64,000 nucleotides of DNA from Sphingomonas montanisoli (GTDB lineage: Bacteria; Pseudomonadota; Alphaproteobacteria; Sphingomonadales; Sphingomonadaceae), in NCBI RefSeq assembly GCF_008274695.1, contig NZ_VTOU01000007.1, positions 1-64,000 on the forward strand, given 5' to 3'. Both the position numbers and the translations under genes were made by a program. Below, piece after piece: positions 40,506-49,240 of the stretch (position 1 is the stretch's first letter; each line of letters starts with the position of its first letter). Under the pieces are notes generated by a model. The model had not been told where the DNA came from. It searched no databases and was given only the letters and a program-made list of their open reading frames with translations.

Positions 40506-41364
40506 ATTGATCAGCCACCCACTCCCGGAACGCGCGCATCGCTGCGGTCTCGGCGCGCGAATGGAGGCGGGTGAGCCAGTATCGGCCGGTCGTGACGGTG
40601 ATGTCGAACGGCTGGACGATCCGCCCTGCCGCCAGTTCGGCCGCGAACAGAGCCGGCGGGGCGAGCGCGACGCCCTGCCCCTGCGCCGCGGCGGCGACCA
40701 TCAGCACCGAACTGTCGAACAATGGCCCGCGCAAGGGAGGGCAGGGCAGGCGGGCGGCGGCGAACCAGCGCGGCCATTCGTCGGCGCGATAGGATCGCAG
40801 CAACATCTCGCCGCCCAGCGCCTCGGGCCGGTCGAGCCGCGCTGCGATGGCGGGCGAGCAGAGCGGGCTGAGCGGCGCGTCAAGGATCGGATCGGCCTGC
40901 GTCCCATGCCACGCCCCGTCGCCGAAGCGGATCGCGAGGTCGAGCCCCTCACCCGCCAGATCGACCCGGTTGTTGTTGGTCAGCACGCGCAGGTCGACGT
41001 GCGGATGCCTGGCCGCGAAATCGTCAAGCCGAGGCAGCAGCCAGCCGACCGCGAAAGTCCCCACCACGCCTACCGTCAGCACCTCGGTCAGATGCCCGCC
41101 CGCATAGCGATCGAGCGTCGCGCCGATCCGGTCGAACGCGTCGGCCAGCACCGGCACCAGCGCGCGCCCCTCGTCGGTCAGCGCCAGGCCGCGCGGCAGG
41201 CGGCGGAACAGCCGCGTCCCCAGCCGTCGTTCGAGCGCCGCGACCTGATGGCTTACCGCCCCCTGGCTCACGCACAGTTCCAGCGCGGCGCGGGTGAAGT
41301 TCAGGTGCCGTGCCGATGCTTCGAAGGCGCGCAGCGCGTTGAGGGGCAGGTTGGGCCGATCCAT
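40459..41364 (-). CDS. ampR: LysR family regulator, AmpR/GcvA-like
   Basis: The 301-residue protein has an N-terminal LysR helix-turn-helix (LNALRAFEASARHLNFTRAA, LCVSQGAVSHQVAALERRLG), the wording typical of the AmpR/GcvA branch. An effector domain follows (about 92-290). It is divergent from a class B3 beta-lactamase gene with 107 bases between, the arrangement of AmpR/beta-lactamase pairs. It probably responds to cell-wall fragments and controls that gene. The last residues (PGGGGGPPKAVEG) are encoded by the GC-rich inverted repeat, so the C-terminus has been extended or replaced by repeat DNA. Confidence 0.85.
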   Translation of the reverse strand: MDRPNLPLNALRAFEASARHLNFTRAALELCVSQGAVSHQVAALERRLGTRLFRRLPRGLALTDEGRALVPVLADAFDRIGATLDRYAGGHLTEVLTVGVVGTFAVGWLLPRLDDFAARHPHVDLRVLTNNNRVDLAGEGLDLAIRFGDGAWHGTQADPILDAPLSPLCSPAIAARLDRPEALGGEMLLRSYRADEWPRWFAAARLPCPPLRGPLFDSSVLMVAAAAQGQGVALAPPALFAAELAAGRIVQPFDITVTTGRYWLTRLHSRAETAAMRAFREWVADQSSPGGGGGPPKAVEG

Positions 41365-41471
41365 GCATCAGGCATGAATTGGTTTCATGCTTCTGTCGAG
41401 AATTGATGCTTTGCCGATTGGCAGTGCACAGGCCATCCTCTCCCCATCATTCGGCAGATGGGGAATAAGCA

Positions 41472-42389
41472 ATGCGGAACGGAATTGGTCTGGCTGTGGG
41501 GATTGCAGGCGCGCTGCTGGGTTCGATGGCGTGGGGGCAAGGGACTACGCAGGACGACGCGAACGATCCGCTGCTCGCGCCCGTCAGCGCCGATTTCGCC
41601 AAGCAGTGGTTGACACCGCAGACGCCGATCAAGGTCTTCGGTCGTACATATCTTGTGGGCTATGACGGCCTTACCGTCGCTTTGATCAAGACCGACGACG
41701 GGCTGGTCCTGATCGATGGCGCGGTGCCGCAGGCGGTGCGCGGGATCGAAGCGAACATCCGTACGCTCGGCTTCGACATAAAGGACGTGAAGTACATCCT
41801 CAGCACCGAACCGCATTACGACCATGCCGGCGGCATCGCCGCGCTCCAGCGCGACAGCGGCGCACGCGTGGTTTCGAGCATCCCCGCCGCGGCGGAGCTG
41901 CGGACGGGCAAGGGCAGCGCCAGCGATCCGCAGGCGAGCTGGCTTTCGACCTATCCGGGCGTGCCCAAGGTGCTGGGCCTGCGCGACGGCATGACGATCC
42001 GGATCGGCGGCATGACGATCCGCGCGGTCGCCACGCCCAGCCACACCGCCGGCAGCATGAGCTGGACGTGGAAGGATTGCGAAGGCGATGTCTGCAAGAA
42101 CATCGTGTTCGGATCGAGCCTCAGCCCGACCGCCGCGCCCGACTGGAAATATTCCGATCGCAAGCATGCCCCCTGGGTCGCCACCTTCCGCGCGACGCTT
42201 ACCAAGGTGCGCAAGCTGCCGTGCGACATCCTGTTCTCCGCGCATCCGATGCAGTCGGGCGGGGACGAGAAATATGCCGCGTTCACAAAATCGTCCGATC
42301 CGAACCCCTACATCGATCCCGCATCGTGCAGCGCCTATGCCGATCGCTTCGAAAAGGCGCTGAACGAGAAGATTGCGAAAGGGGACTGA
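41472..42389 (+). CDS. subclass B3 metallo-beta-lactamase, Glu-116 variant (B3-E type)
   Basis: The 305-residue secreted enzyme has a signal peptide (about 1-22, ending MAWG). Its zinc motif reads EPHYDHAGG, giving Glu113-Pro-His115-Tyr-Asp117-His118, where ordinary B3 enzymes have HAHYDH. The other ligands are present, His191 in PSHTAGS and His258 in FSAHPMQSGG. Glu in the first position marks the B3-E group described from Sphingobium (SIE-1). It would hydrolyse beta-lactams in the periplasm. The divergent AmpR-like gene supports inducible resistance. It shares TGATG with the GDPD gene. Confidence 0.92.
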   Translation: MRNGIGLAVGIAGALLGSMAWGQGTTQDDANDPLLAPVSADFAKQWLTPQTPIKVFGRTYLVGYDGLTVALIKTDDGLVLIDGAVPQAVRGIEANIRTLGFDIKDVKYILSTEPHYDHAGGIAALQRDSGARVVSSIPAAAELRTGKGSASDPQASWLSTYPGVPKVLGLRDGMTIRIGGMTIRAVATPSHTAGSMSWTWKDCEGDVCKNIVFGSSLSPTAAPDWKYSDRKHAPWVATFRATLTKVRKLPCDILFSAHPMQSGGDEKYAAFTKSSDPNPYIDPASCSAYADRFEKALNEKIAKGD

Positions 42390-43483
42390 TGGTCGCGTTG
42401 GATCGCAGGCAGATGATGGCATCGACGGCGGCTCTGCTAATGGCAGGGCCGCTCGTCGCGGCGGCACCCAAGAAGGTGCCCGTCTTCGCGCATCGCGGCT
42501 GTTCGGCGCTTCGGCCCGAACATACGCTGGCGGCTTATGCCAAGGCGATTGCCGACGGCGCCGACTATGTCGAACCCGATCTTGTGCCCACCCGCGACGG
42601 CGCGCTGGTCGCCCGGCATGAAAACAACATCGCCGAGACGACCGACGTCGCCACCCGCGCGGAATTCGCATCGCGCAAGACGACCAAAACGATCGACGGC
42701 CAGAGCCAGATCGGCTGGTTCACCGAAGACTTCACCCTTGTCGAACTCAAGACGCTGCGCGCGATCGAGCGGCTGGGCAAGCTGCGCCCCGAAAGCCAGT
42801 CCTTTGACGGGCAGTTCCAATTGCTCACGCTCGACGAGGTGATCGATTTCGTCGCGGCCGAAGCGGCGGCGCGCGGGCGCACGATCGGCCTCGTCCCCGA
42901 ACTCAAGCATTCGACCTATTTCGCCAAGGCCGGCCTGCCGGTCGAGGATCGTTTCCTCGCCACCCTCGCGGCGCACGCTTATACGAAGACCGCGCCGGTC
43001 GAGGTTCAGTCTTTCGAAGTCGCCAATTTGCGCTATTTGCGTGGAAAGATCGGCAAGCCGGCGAACATCAAGCTGCTCCAACTCGTCGCCGACGTGCCCT
43101 ATCCGCCCTCCGATGTTGCGGCCGCGGGCGGCAAGACGACTTTCCTCGACATGCTGACACCCAAGGGCCTCGCCGAAATCGCGACCTATGCCGATGTGCT
43201 GGGGCCGCCGGTGCGTGCGATCATCCCGCTCGGCCCGGACGGCAAGCTCACCGCGCCGACCGCGCTGGTGAAGGATGCGCACGCCGCCGGCCTGCTCGTC
43301 CGCCCCTGGACCTTCCGCCCGGAAAACGACTTCCTCGCCGCCGACTTCAAGGACGGGCAGGGCGATGCCGCGCGCAATCCCAAGGGTTCGGTCGCCGAGA
43401 TGCGCCGCTATCTTGCCGCCGGCATCGACGGCTTCTTCACCGACGATCCGGCCCTCGGCCGCGCGGCCGTCGACGGTCTCTAG
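42389..43483 (+). CDS. glpQ: periplasmic glycerophosphodiester phosphodiesterase
   Basis: The 364-residue protein starts with a twin-arginine-like signal (DRRQMMASTAALLMAGPLVAAA). The GDPD fold follows: FAHRGCSALRPEHTLAAY with catalytic His and Arg, YVEPDLVPTRDG with the metal-binding Glu and Asp, and VARHENN with the second catalytic His. The enzyme releases glycerol-3-phosphate from deacylated phospholipids. The start overlaps the beta-lactamase stop by one base (TGATG), so the two are co-translated, an unusual pairing. Its stop shares CTAG with the convergent dehydrogenase gene. Confidence 0.93.
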   Translation: MVALDRRQMMASTAALLMAGPLVAAAPKKVPVFAHRGCSALRPEHTLAAYAKAIADGADYVEPDLVPTRDGALVARHENNIAETTDVATRAEFASRKTTKTIDGQSQIGWFTEDFTLVELKTLRAIERLGKLRPESQSFDGQFQLLTLDEVIDFVAAEAAARGRTIGLVPELKHSTYFAKAGLPVEDRFLATLAAHAYTKTAPVEVQSFEVANLRYLRGKIGKPANIKLLQLVADVPYPPSDVAAAGGKTTFLDMLTPKGLAEIATYADVLGPPVRAIIPLGPDGKLTAPTALVKDAHAAGLLVRPWTFRPENDFLAADFKDGQGDAARNPKGSVAEMRRYLAAGIDGFFTDDPALGRAAVDGL

Positions 43484-44580
43484 AAGGTCACCGCTGCCCT
43501 CAACGCCTGCCCGCTCAGCATCAGGTCGAACCCTTCGTTGATCCGGCCGATCGGCAGGCGGTGGGTGATGAAGGGATCGAGCAGGATGCGGCCATCGACA
43601 TAGAGGTCGAGCAGCCCCGGCAATTGCGTCCGCCCGCGCATGTTGCCCATATAGGATCCGGTCACGGTCCGCCCGATCTGGAGCGATGTCAGCGGGACCG
43701 GCAAGGTCGCGCTGGGATCGAGCACGCCCAGCAGCACCGACATGCCCCAGCCGATGTGCGACACCTCGATCGCCTGGTTCATCAGGGTGGCGTCGCCGAC
43801 ACATTCGAAGCAATAGTCCGCGCCGCCGCCGGTGAGGGCGCGCAGATGATCGACCAACCGGTCGCCATGCGCGCGCGCGTCGACGAAATCGGTGACGCCG
43901 AACTGCGCCGCCGCCGCTCCCCGATCCGGATTGACGTCAACCCCGATGATCCGGCTCGCCCCTGCCACGCGCGCACCCTGCGCCACGTTCACGCCGACGC
44001 CGCCCAGACCGAAGATCACCACGTTCGATCCCTCACGGACCCGCGCCGTGTGGAGCGCCGCGCCCACCCCGGTCGCGACCGCGCATCCGATCGCACAGGC
44101 GATGTCGAGCGGCACGTCGTCGCGTATCTTCGCAACCTGCCGTTCGGGCATCACCATATGTTGCGCGAAGGCGCCGTTGTTGGACATGACCGCGACGGGT
44201 TCGCCGTTCAGGAAGAAGCGCGGCCTCTTGTCGCGCATGTCGGCCAGGAAGGCTTCGCAGATATTGGTGCGGCCCGATCGGCAATTGGCGCAGACGCCGC
44301 ACTCGGCGATGGACAGCGGGATGACGTGATCGCCCGGCCGCACGCTTTCGACGCCCGGCCCGCACTCACGAACCACGCCTGCGCCTTCATGGCCCAGGAT
44401 GATCGGATAGAGGCCCGACGGTGGTTCGCGCAGCCGTTGATGATGGTCCGAATGGCAGATGCCGCATGCGCAGATCTCGATCAGAACCTCGCCAGGGCCG
44501 GGAGGTGCTAATTGCACCGTCTCGATCGTCAGCGCCGCGTCGGGCGCGTGGCAAACGGCCGCGCGGGTTTCGATCATCAT
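43480..44580 (-). CDS. zinc-dependent alcohol dehydrogenase, class III-like
   Basis: The 366-residue MDR-family enzyme has the catalytic zinc ligands Cys40 (CGICHSDHH), His64-Glu65 (LGHEGAGVV) and a distal Cys. The structural-zinc segment is CGVCANCRSGRTNIC. The NAD motif is GLGGVGVNVAQGA. This pattern fits alcohol dehydrogenases of the class III/S-(hydroxymethyl)glutathione type and their aryl-alcohol relatives. It stands alone on its strand, convergent with the GDPD gene, and has a 29-base-arm inverted repeat just upstream of its start. Confidence 0.9.
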   Translation of the reverse strand: MMIETRAAVCHAPDAALTIETVQLAPPGPGEVLIEICACGICHSDHHQRLREPPSGLYPIILGHEGAGVVRECGPGVESVRPGDHVIPLSIAECGVCANCRSGRTNICEAFLADMRDKRPRFFLNGEPVAVMSNNGAFAQHMVMPERQVAKIRDDVPLDIACAIGCAVATGVGAALHTARVREGSNVVIFGLGGVGVNVAQGARVAGASRIIGVDVNPDRGAAAAQFGVTDFVDARAHGDRLVDHLRALTGGGADYCFECVGDATLMNQAIEVSHIGWGMSVLLGVLDPSATLPVPLTSLQIGRTVTGSYMGNMRGRTQLPGLLDLYVDGRILLDPFITHRLPIGRINEGFDLMLSGQALRAAVTF

Positions 44581-44618
44581 CTTGTCCTCTCCCTATGGGG
44601 GCAGAGGTCCACATAAAT

Positions 44619-44695
44619 CCGTTCGTGTCGAGCGAAGTCGAGACACGTTGGCTGGGTGCGCGGGACCGTGTCTCGACTTCGCTCGACACGAACGG
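44619..44695. repeat. 29-base-arm perfect inverted repeat (dispersed element)
   Basis: Bases 44619-44647 are exactly complementary to 44667-44695, with a 19-base spacer. The core GTGTCGAGCGAAGTCGAGAC is a known style of intergenic repeat in sphingomonads. It lies between the alcohol dehydrogenase start and the end of the SDR operon. It could act as a transcription stop for the latter, but its primary nature is a dispersed repeat. Confidence 0.8.
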
Positions 44696-44739
44696 GGTAA
44701 GGGAGGGTGGGGCGGCATAAGACACCCCACCCCAAACAC

Positions 44740-45666
44740 TCACGCCCCCAGGCGCTCGTGCAATTCCTTCTCCAGCTGCGTCAGGTTCGCTGCAGACGCA
44801 TCATAAGTGATGTTGTTGGTATGGATCTTCGGGCCGCCCCAACCCGGCAGCAGGCCCTTTTCGTGGCAGAAGAACTGCGCCTCGATATTCTTGCCGTTGA
44901 ACTGGTCGGCGTCCGGATCGGTCGCGAGCCAGCGGGTGACCTTGGCCAGAACCTCCATCGGCGCGCCGTCATTCTTGATGCCGAACTTCGCCATGTCCTG
45001 CCCGATGCGCTCGGTCGCGATCAGGCCCGGCTGGATGTTGAAGCAACGGATGCCCTGATCGCTCAACTCGGTCTTCAGGAAACCTGCGATCCGCTGGAAC
45101 GCGCCCTTGGACAGGCCATAGCCCATGCCCCAGCCGCCCGAACCTGCGGGCTTGTCCGGGTCGCCATAGCCCGATGCCGACGTGATGTTGACGATGGTGC
45201 CGCCCCCCTGCTTGATCATCGCGGGCAGAACGAGCTGGTTGATCGTCAGCGGCGCCCAGACATTGGCATCCATCTGCAGCTTGAGCAGTGAGATCGGCGT
45301 CTCGAGGAAGCGGTCCATATGGCCCGGCCCGATATAGCGGCCATTGTGGAGGACCAGATCGATCCGGCCCCAGCGTTCCAGCACCTGCGTCACCGCCGCG
45401 CCGATCGATGCGAGGTCGAGCAGGTCGGCCTGGATCGCCATGCACTGGACGCCCTTGGCTCGGATCGCGGCGGACGTGCTTTCCAGGCTGCCGGGCAGCG
45501 GCGACAGATCGGACGCCTTGAGCGTGGACGAATGCTCGCGCTGTTCGCCCTCGGTCACGGTGCGCGCGACGATCGCGACGTCATAACCCGCGTCGGCCAG
45601 TTCGATCGCGCAGGCCTTGCCGATGCCCCGGCTCGCGCCGGTAATGAATGCTACCTTGTTCGCCAT
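44740..45666 (-). CDS. short-chain dehydrogenase/reductase (SDR)
   Basis: The 308-residue protein is a longer than usual SDR. TGASRGIG is the cofactor loop, HNGRY replaces the NNAG motif, ITSASG holds the catalytic serine and YGLSK the Tyr/Lys pair. An insertion near residues 38-62 and a long C-terminal extension (HTNNITYDASAANLTQLEKE) account for the extra length. It starts with one base of overlap with the upstream NTF2-like gene and ends a TetR-controlled operon. The substrate is unknown. Confidence 0.87.
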   Translation of the reverse strand: MANKVAFITGASRGIGKACAIELADAGYDVAIVARTVTEGEQREHSSTLKASDLSPLPGSLESTSAAIRAKGVQCMAIQADLLDLASIGAAVTQVLERWGRIDLVLHNGRYIGPGHMDRFLETPISLLKLQMDANVWAPLTINQLVLPAMIKQGGGTIVNITSASGYGDPDKPAGSGGWGMGYGLSKGAFQRIAGFLKTELSDQGIRCFNIQPGLIATERIGQDMAKFGIKNDGAPMEVLAKVTRWLATDPDADQFNGKNIEAQFFCHEKGLLPGWGGPKIHTNNITYDASAANLTQLEKELHERLGA

Positions 45667-46133
45667 CACTTCATCTCCGGAAATTTGCCTTCGGACCACT
45701 GCATCACCGCGCGCCGGCGATAGATGATCCAGCCCTTGTCGGTGCGACGCACCTTGTCGCGATACTGGACGCCAACGGTCAGGTTGCCGTCGGGATCGCC
45801 GGCGGGGCGGATGTGATAGGCGACCGCATAGGTCCACATTGTCGCGTCATCCCCGTCGACGGTGACGTGCTGGTTCAGCATCGTGTGCTGGGTGGCCTCG
45901 AATCCGGCCGCGCCCTTATAAGTGGCGCGCAGATAATCGTGCAGTGGCGCCGATCCCATCTTGCCTTCGCCCAGGCCGTCCTCGGCAAAACAGCTCAGCA
46001 CCAGATCGGGATCGCGCATGTCGGTGCCCAGCGCATAGACCTTGGCGAGTTGGCTGATCGCATAGATGTCCGCCAGCTTGGCCGGATCGGGCGGCGCGAT
46101 CGGCCCCGCCCATTGTTTGATGTCGTCGCTCAT
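45666..46133 (-). CDS. NTF2-like (SnoaL-type) protein
   Basis: The 155-residue protein has an N-terminal helix IYAISQLAKVYALGTDMRD followed by the cone-shaped alpha/beta core with FAEDG, NQHVTVDGDDATM and YRDKVRRTDKGWIIYRRR. This is the form of small dehydratase or isomerase-like members of the NTF2 superfamily. It overlaps the SDR gene by a single base and lies 80 bases downstream of the TetR gene, in the same NTF2+SDR pairing seen at 20.2-21.6 kb. The substrate is unknown. Confidence 0.82.
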   Translation of the reverse strand: MSDDIKQWAGPIAPPDPAKLADIYAISQLAKVYALGTDMRDPDLVLSCFAEDGLGEGKMGSAPLHDYLRATYKGAAGFEATQHTMLNQHVTVDGDDATMWTYAVAYHIRPAGDPDGNLTVGVQYRDKVRRTDKGWIIYRRRAVMQWSEGKFPEMK

Positions 46134-46171
46134 TCGGCTTTGCCCTCTCCTTATGCTGGAGGAAGGCTATC

Positions 46172-46184
46172 AAGCGAATCGCTT
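46172..46184. promoter_or_regulatory. candidate TetR operator, perfect 13-base palindrome
   Basis: AAGCGA-A-TCGCTT lies in the 80-base gap between the TetR gene and the NTF2-like gene, about 40 bases upstream of the latter. The size suits a TetR-family binding site and the surrounding DNA is A/T-rich. Control by the adjacent TetR protein is an inference. Confidence 0.45.
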
Positions 46185-46213
46185 ATAGTAAACCTTTCGA
46201 TAAGTCGCGATCG

Positions 46214-46897
46214 TCACTTTTCCGATAGGGCGGCGAGGCCGTCGATCAGCAGGCGGAGCTGCGCGCGAAAGGCGTCGTCGGTCACGCCGCGCATATTCTG
46301 CTGCTCGGCGGCGGCGGACAGCAATGGGAAGTCCGCGGGCACCGGGGTCGGCGTCGCCGGATCGATTCCCGAACGCCGCATCTGTCGCTCCAACACCACC
46401 GCGCCACGCGTGTAGAGCGACAAGGCCACCAACCCGCGCAGCGCCGCTTCGGCTGTAAACCCCGCCGCGGTCATCTTGGTCAGGTTGAGCTCGACTTCGG
46501 GCCACAGGTGGACCAGCGCATTCTCGCCCAGCCGGCTGCCGCGCATGTAGAGCAGGTCGCACAGCAGGTCGTTGTCGCGCAGCGCATCGCGCATCCGGCA
46601 GTAAAGTTGTTCGACCCGGTCCTGCCATGCGCCGGCCTCGGGCGGCGTGATCAGGTCGTGGAGTCGGCGCGCGGCCTCGATCGTGATCGCGTCGATCAGC
46701 GCGTCCTTATTATCGAAATACCAATAGATGCTGGTCACGCCGATGCCGAGCGCACGGCCGAGACGTGGCATCGACAGCGCGTCGAGCCCCTCCGCCTCTG
46801 CCAGCGCCAGCGCGCCCGCGATGATCTCCTCGGCGCTGATCGAACCGCGTTCGCGACGCGCCGGCCGCTCTGACTGTTGCTTCCCCATATCCCGCAT
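46214..46897 (-). CDS. TetR family transcriptional regulator
   Basis: The 227-residue protein has the helix-turn-helix at about residues 20-65 (IIAGALALAEAEG, MPRLGRALGIGVTSIYWYFDNKDALI). A longer C-terminal domain follows, in the style of TetR_C_1 members that bind larger ligands. An ATG at 46888 (MGKQQ) is an alternative start. It is the first gene of the minus-strand unit with NTF2 and SDR genes and probably represses them through the palindrome in between. The ligand is unknown. Confidence 0.85.
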   Translation of the reverse strand: MRDMGKQQSERPARRERGSISAEEIIAGALALAEAEGLDALSMPRLGRALGIGVTSIYWYFDNKDALIDAITIEAARRLHDLITPPEAGAWQDRVEQLYCRMRDALRDNDLLCDLLYMRGSRLGENALVHLWPEVELNLTKMTAAGFTAEAALRGLVALSLYTRGAVVLERQMRRSGIDPATPTPVPADFPLLSAAAEQQNMRGVTDDAFRAQLRLLIDGLAALSEK

Positions 46898-46942
46898 GTG
46901 CCCCAGCGGACGAACCGGGGCAATGCGGTAAGGCTTACCGCA

Positions 46943-47359
46943 TCAGGATTTGGGAGCAGGCGCCTTGGTGTAGGGCACGAACTTGTTCAGGAACACGACA
47001 CCGCTCGGGAAACGGCTGATGCGGCTCATCAGGCGGATCGTGTCGATGTTGCACAGCTGCGGCGTGCGGGTGTCGGTGATCAGGATGTCGTCGTCGTCGA
47101 GCGTGCCCGGATGCACCGGCCGGTTGACGTACAGCTTGTTGCCGCTGACGCGATAGACGATCGCGGTGCCGTCGATGATCTGGGTCTGCTGGATGTCGCG
47201 CAGGTTGATGCAATTCACCGGCGTACCCGCGGTGCGCCCTTCGAGCAGCTTGGTGAGGCGCGCTTCGCCCCGCACCTGCGTCTTGGTCGGCTCCGGCGCG
47301 GCGGAGACGGCCGTCGCGGCCAGAGCAGCGGTGAGGATCAATGTGGAAATGATGCGCAT
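46943..47359 (-). CDS. secreted hypothetical protein
   Basis: The 138-residue protein has a clear signal peptide (MRIISTLILTAALAATAVSA, cleaved near residue 20). The mature part has two cysteines, in VNCINLRD and QLCNIDT, which may form a disulfide in the periplasm. A basic C-terminus follows. No catalytic motif is visible. It lies between the ABC-F gene and the TetR operon on the same strand, 43 bases after the end of the ABC-F gene, and appears to be an isolated gene. Function is unknown; the family seems to be of the small 'DUF6491'-type periplasmic proteins, with low certainty. Confidence 0.6.
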   Translation of the reverse strand: MRIISTLILTAALAATAVSAAPEPTKTQVRGEARLTKLLEGRTAGTPVNCINLRDIQQTQIIDGTAIVYRVSGNKLYVNRPVHPGTLDDDDILITDTRTPQLCNIDTIRLMSRISRFPSGVVFLNKFVPYTKAPAPKS

Positions 47360-47402
47360 GGCGATCGTCCTTCTCCGTGGTGCGACCCCGGAATTGCACG
47401 CT

Positions 47403-49034
47403 TTACCGTGCAGCACCTGAATTGGGGCTGACCGGCTCGTCGCGCAAGCCCCCTTCGCCATCCAGCACCAGCCGTCGCGTGATGCCGATCGCGTCGAGGA
47501 AGCGGGTATCATGACTCACTACGATCAGAGCGCCGTCATAGATGCGCAGGCCCGCTTCGATCGCGGCGATCGAATCGAGATCGAGGTGATTGGTCGGCTC
47601 GTCGAGGATCAGCAGCGGCGGCGGATCGATCCCGATCGCGCAGGCCAGCGCCGCGCGCAGCGCCTGCCCGCCGCTCAGGCTCCCCGCACTCTGCAGCGCT
47701 GCATCGCCCCGGAACCCCAGCCGCGCGAGCGCCGCCCGCCCGGCATTGGCGTCGCTGCCCGGATGGAGCGCGGCGAAATTGTCGGCGACGCCGATCGCCG
47801 GGTCGAGCAGGCTGGCGCTCTGATCGAGCAACGCCATCCGTACCGGGCGCCGCACCTCGCCCGACACGGGCTTCAATCGACCGGTCAGCAGATCGATCAA
47901 CGTCGTCTTGCCAGATCCGTTCGGGCCGACGACCGCCACCCGCTCCGGCCCCGCGATCGTGAAGTCGATGTCGCGCAGGATCGGGTGTGCCGGATCATAT
48001 CCGCCGGTCACGCTCTCCAGCGCCAGCACGACGCGCCCTGGTGCGAGGCCCGTCGACGGCAGGTCGACCCGCACCGTCTCCAGCACCTCGATCCGATCGC
48101 GCGCCACGCCCAGTCGCTCGCTTGCATCGCTAGCCTGCCGCTCGACGAGGCGCGCATTGCCGCCGCCAGTGCCCTCCGCGCGATCCTTGCGCAGCCCGAT
48201 CAGGATGCGCGGCATGTCGCCTTTCGCTCCCTTGCGCGCACCGGCGGCGTCGCGGCGCTGCTGGCGTTCGCGCGTTGCCTGCGCCTGTCGCGCGACGTCG
48301 GAAACGCGCTTCTCGGCGGTGGCGAGGTCATGTTCGGCCGCCGCCAGTTCGATCGCCTTGCGCTCGGCAAAATCATCATAATTGCCGCCATATCGCGTCG
48401 CGCCGAGGCTGGTCAGTTCGACGATCGCATCCATCGCGGCCAGCAGTTCGCGGTCATGGCTCACCACGATCGCACCCGTGCGCCAGCCGCGCAGCAGATC
48501 GATCACCGCCTCGCGTCCGTTGCGATCGAGATGGTTGGTCGGCTCGTCGAGCAGCAGCATGTCGGGTTGGGCAAACACCGCCGCCGCCAGCGCCGCGCGC
48601 GTCCTCTGCCCGCCCGACAGGGTGGCGAGCCGCGTGCCCGCATCGGCCGCCAGCTTCACCGACGCGAGCGCCTCGTCGATCCGCGCCTCGATCGTCCAGT
48701 CGGCCTCGGCCAGTTCGTCGACCGTTGCCTCACCTGCCTCGGCCTTCGCCAGCAGCGCCAGCGCGTCGCGCACGCCGAACAGGTCGGCGATAGTCTCTTG
48801 CGGGTCGACGTCGACAATCTGTCGCAGCACCCCGATCCGCCCGTCGATACTGATGCGCCCGCCGGTCGGTTGGATGTCACCCGCGATCAGCCGCAGCAAA
48901 GTCGATTTCCCGACCCCGTTGCGCCCGACGATCCCGGCGCGCTCCTGACCGAAGGCGATGGTCAGTCGGTCGAGAACTCTGGTCCCGTCAGGCGCGGACC
49001 AGCTGATATCGGAAAGGGCGATCGAAGCGGACAT
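47403..49034 (-). CDS. ABC-F family ATPase
   Basis: The 543-residue protein has two ABC ATPase domains with no membrane segment. The first has Walker A GRNGVGKST and LSGGQRTR; the second has GPNGSGKTT and LSGGQALR. A charged linker (about 225-320) joins them. Both Walker B blocks read LLDEPTNHLD and LILDEPTNHLD. ABC-F proteins act on the ribosome in translation or antibiotic protection. The short first-domain spacing fits the Uup/YdiF-like housekeeping branch rather than a resistance type, but that is uncertain. The ATG at 49034 is preceded by a plausible ribosome site. Confidence 0.93.
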   Translation of the reverse strand: MSASIALSDISWSAPDGTRVLDRLTIAFGQERAGIVGRNGVGKSTLLRLIAGDIQPTGGRISIDGRIGVLRQIVDVDPQETIADLFGVRDALALLAKAEAGEATVDELAEADWTIEARIDEALASVKLAADAGTRLATLSGGQRTRAALAAAVFAQPDMLLLDEPTNHLDRNGREAVIDLLRGWRTGAIVVSHDRELLAAMDAIVELTSLGATRYGGNYDDFAERKAIELAAAEHDLATAEKRVSDVARQAQATRERQQRRDAAGARKGAKGDMPRILIGLRKDRAEGTGGGNARLVERQASDASERLGVARDRIEVLETVRVDLPSTGLAPGRVVLALESVTGGYDPAHPILRDIDFTIAGPERVAVVGPNGSGKTTLIDLLTGRLKPVSGEVRRPVRMALLDQSASLLDPAIGVADNFAALHPGSDANAGRAALARLGFRGDAALQSAGSLSGGQALRAALACAIGIDPPPLLILDEPTNHLDLDSIAAIEAGLRIYDGALIVVSHDTRFLDAIGITRRLVLDGEGGLRDEPVSPNSGAAR

Positions 49035-49151
49035 GGTGGATTCCCGGAACGGCAAGGCAGATGGGCGATGCGGTTGGGGAGAAATCCATGGCGAAAATCC
49101 TTCGATGGCGGAGGAAGCAGAATAGGCTCCCGACCTATTCCCGTAAACCCT

Positions 49152-49232
49152 CGTCATTGCGAGGAGCCGACGGCGACGCGGCAATCCAGTCCGCAGTTCG
49201 GAATGGATTGCTTCGCTACACTCGCAATGACG
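49152..49232. repeat. REP-like element with CGTCATTGCGAG arms
   Basis: CGTCATTGCGAG (49152-49163) mirrors CTCGCAATGACG (49221-49232). A second inner pair, GCAATCCA (49181-49188) and TGGATTGC (49204-49211), forms a cruciform-like structure. This REP family is common in alphaproteobacteria and other bacteria. It lies between the ABC-F and threonine synthase genes, which read in the same direction, and may limit read-through. Confidence 0.85.
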
Positions 49233-49240
49233 ATCGGAAA

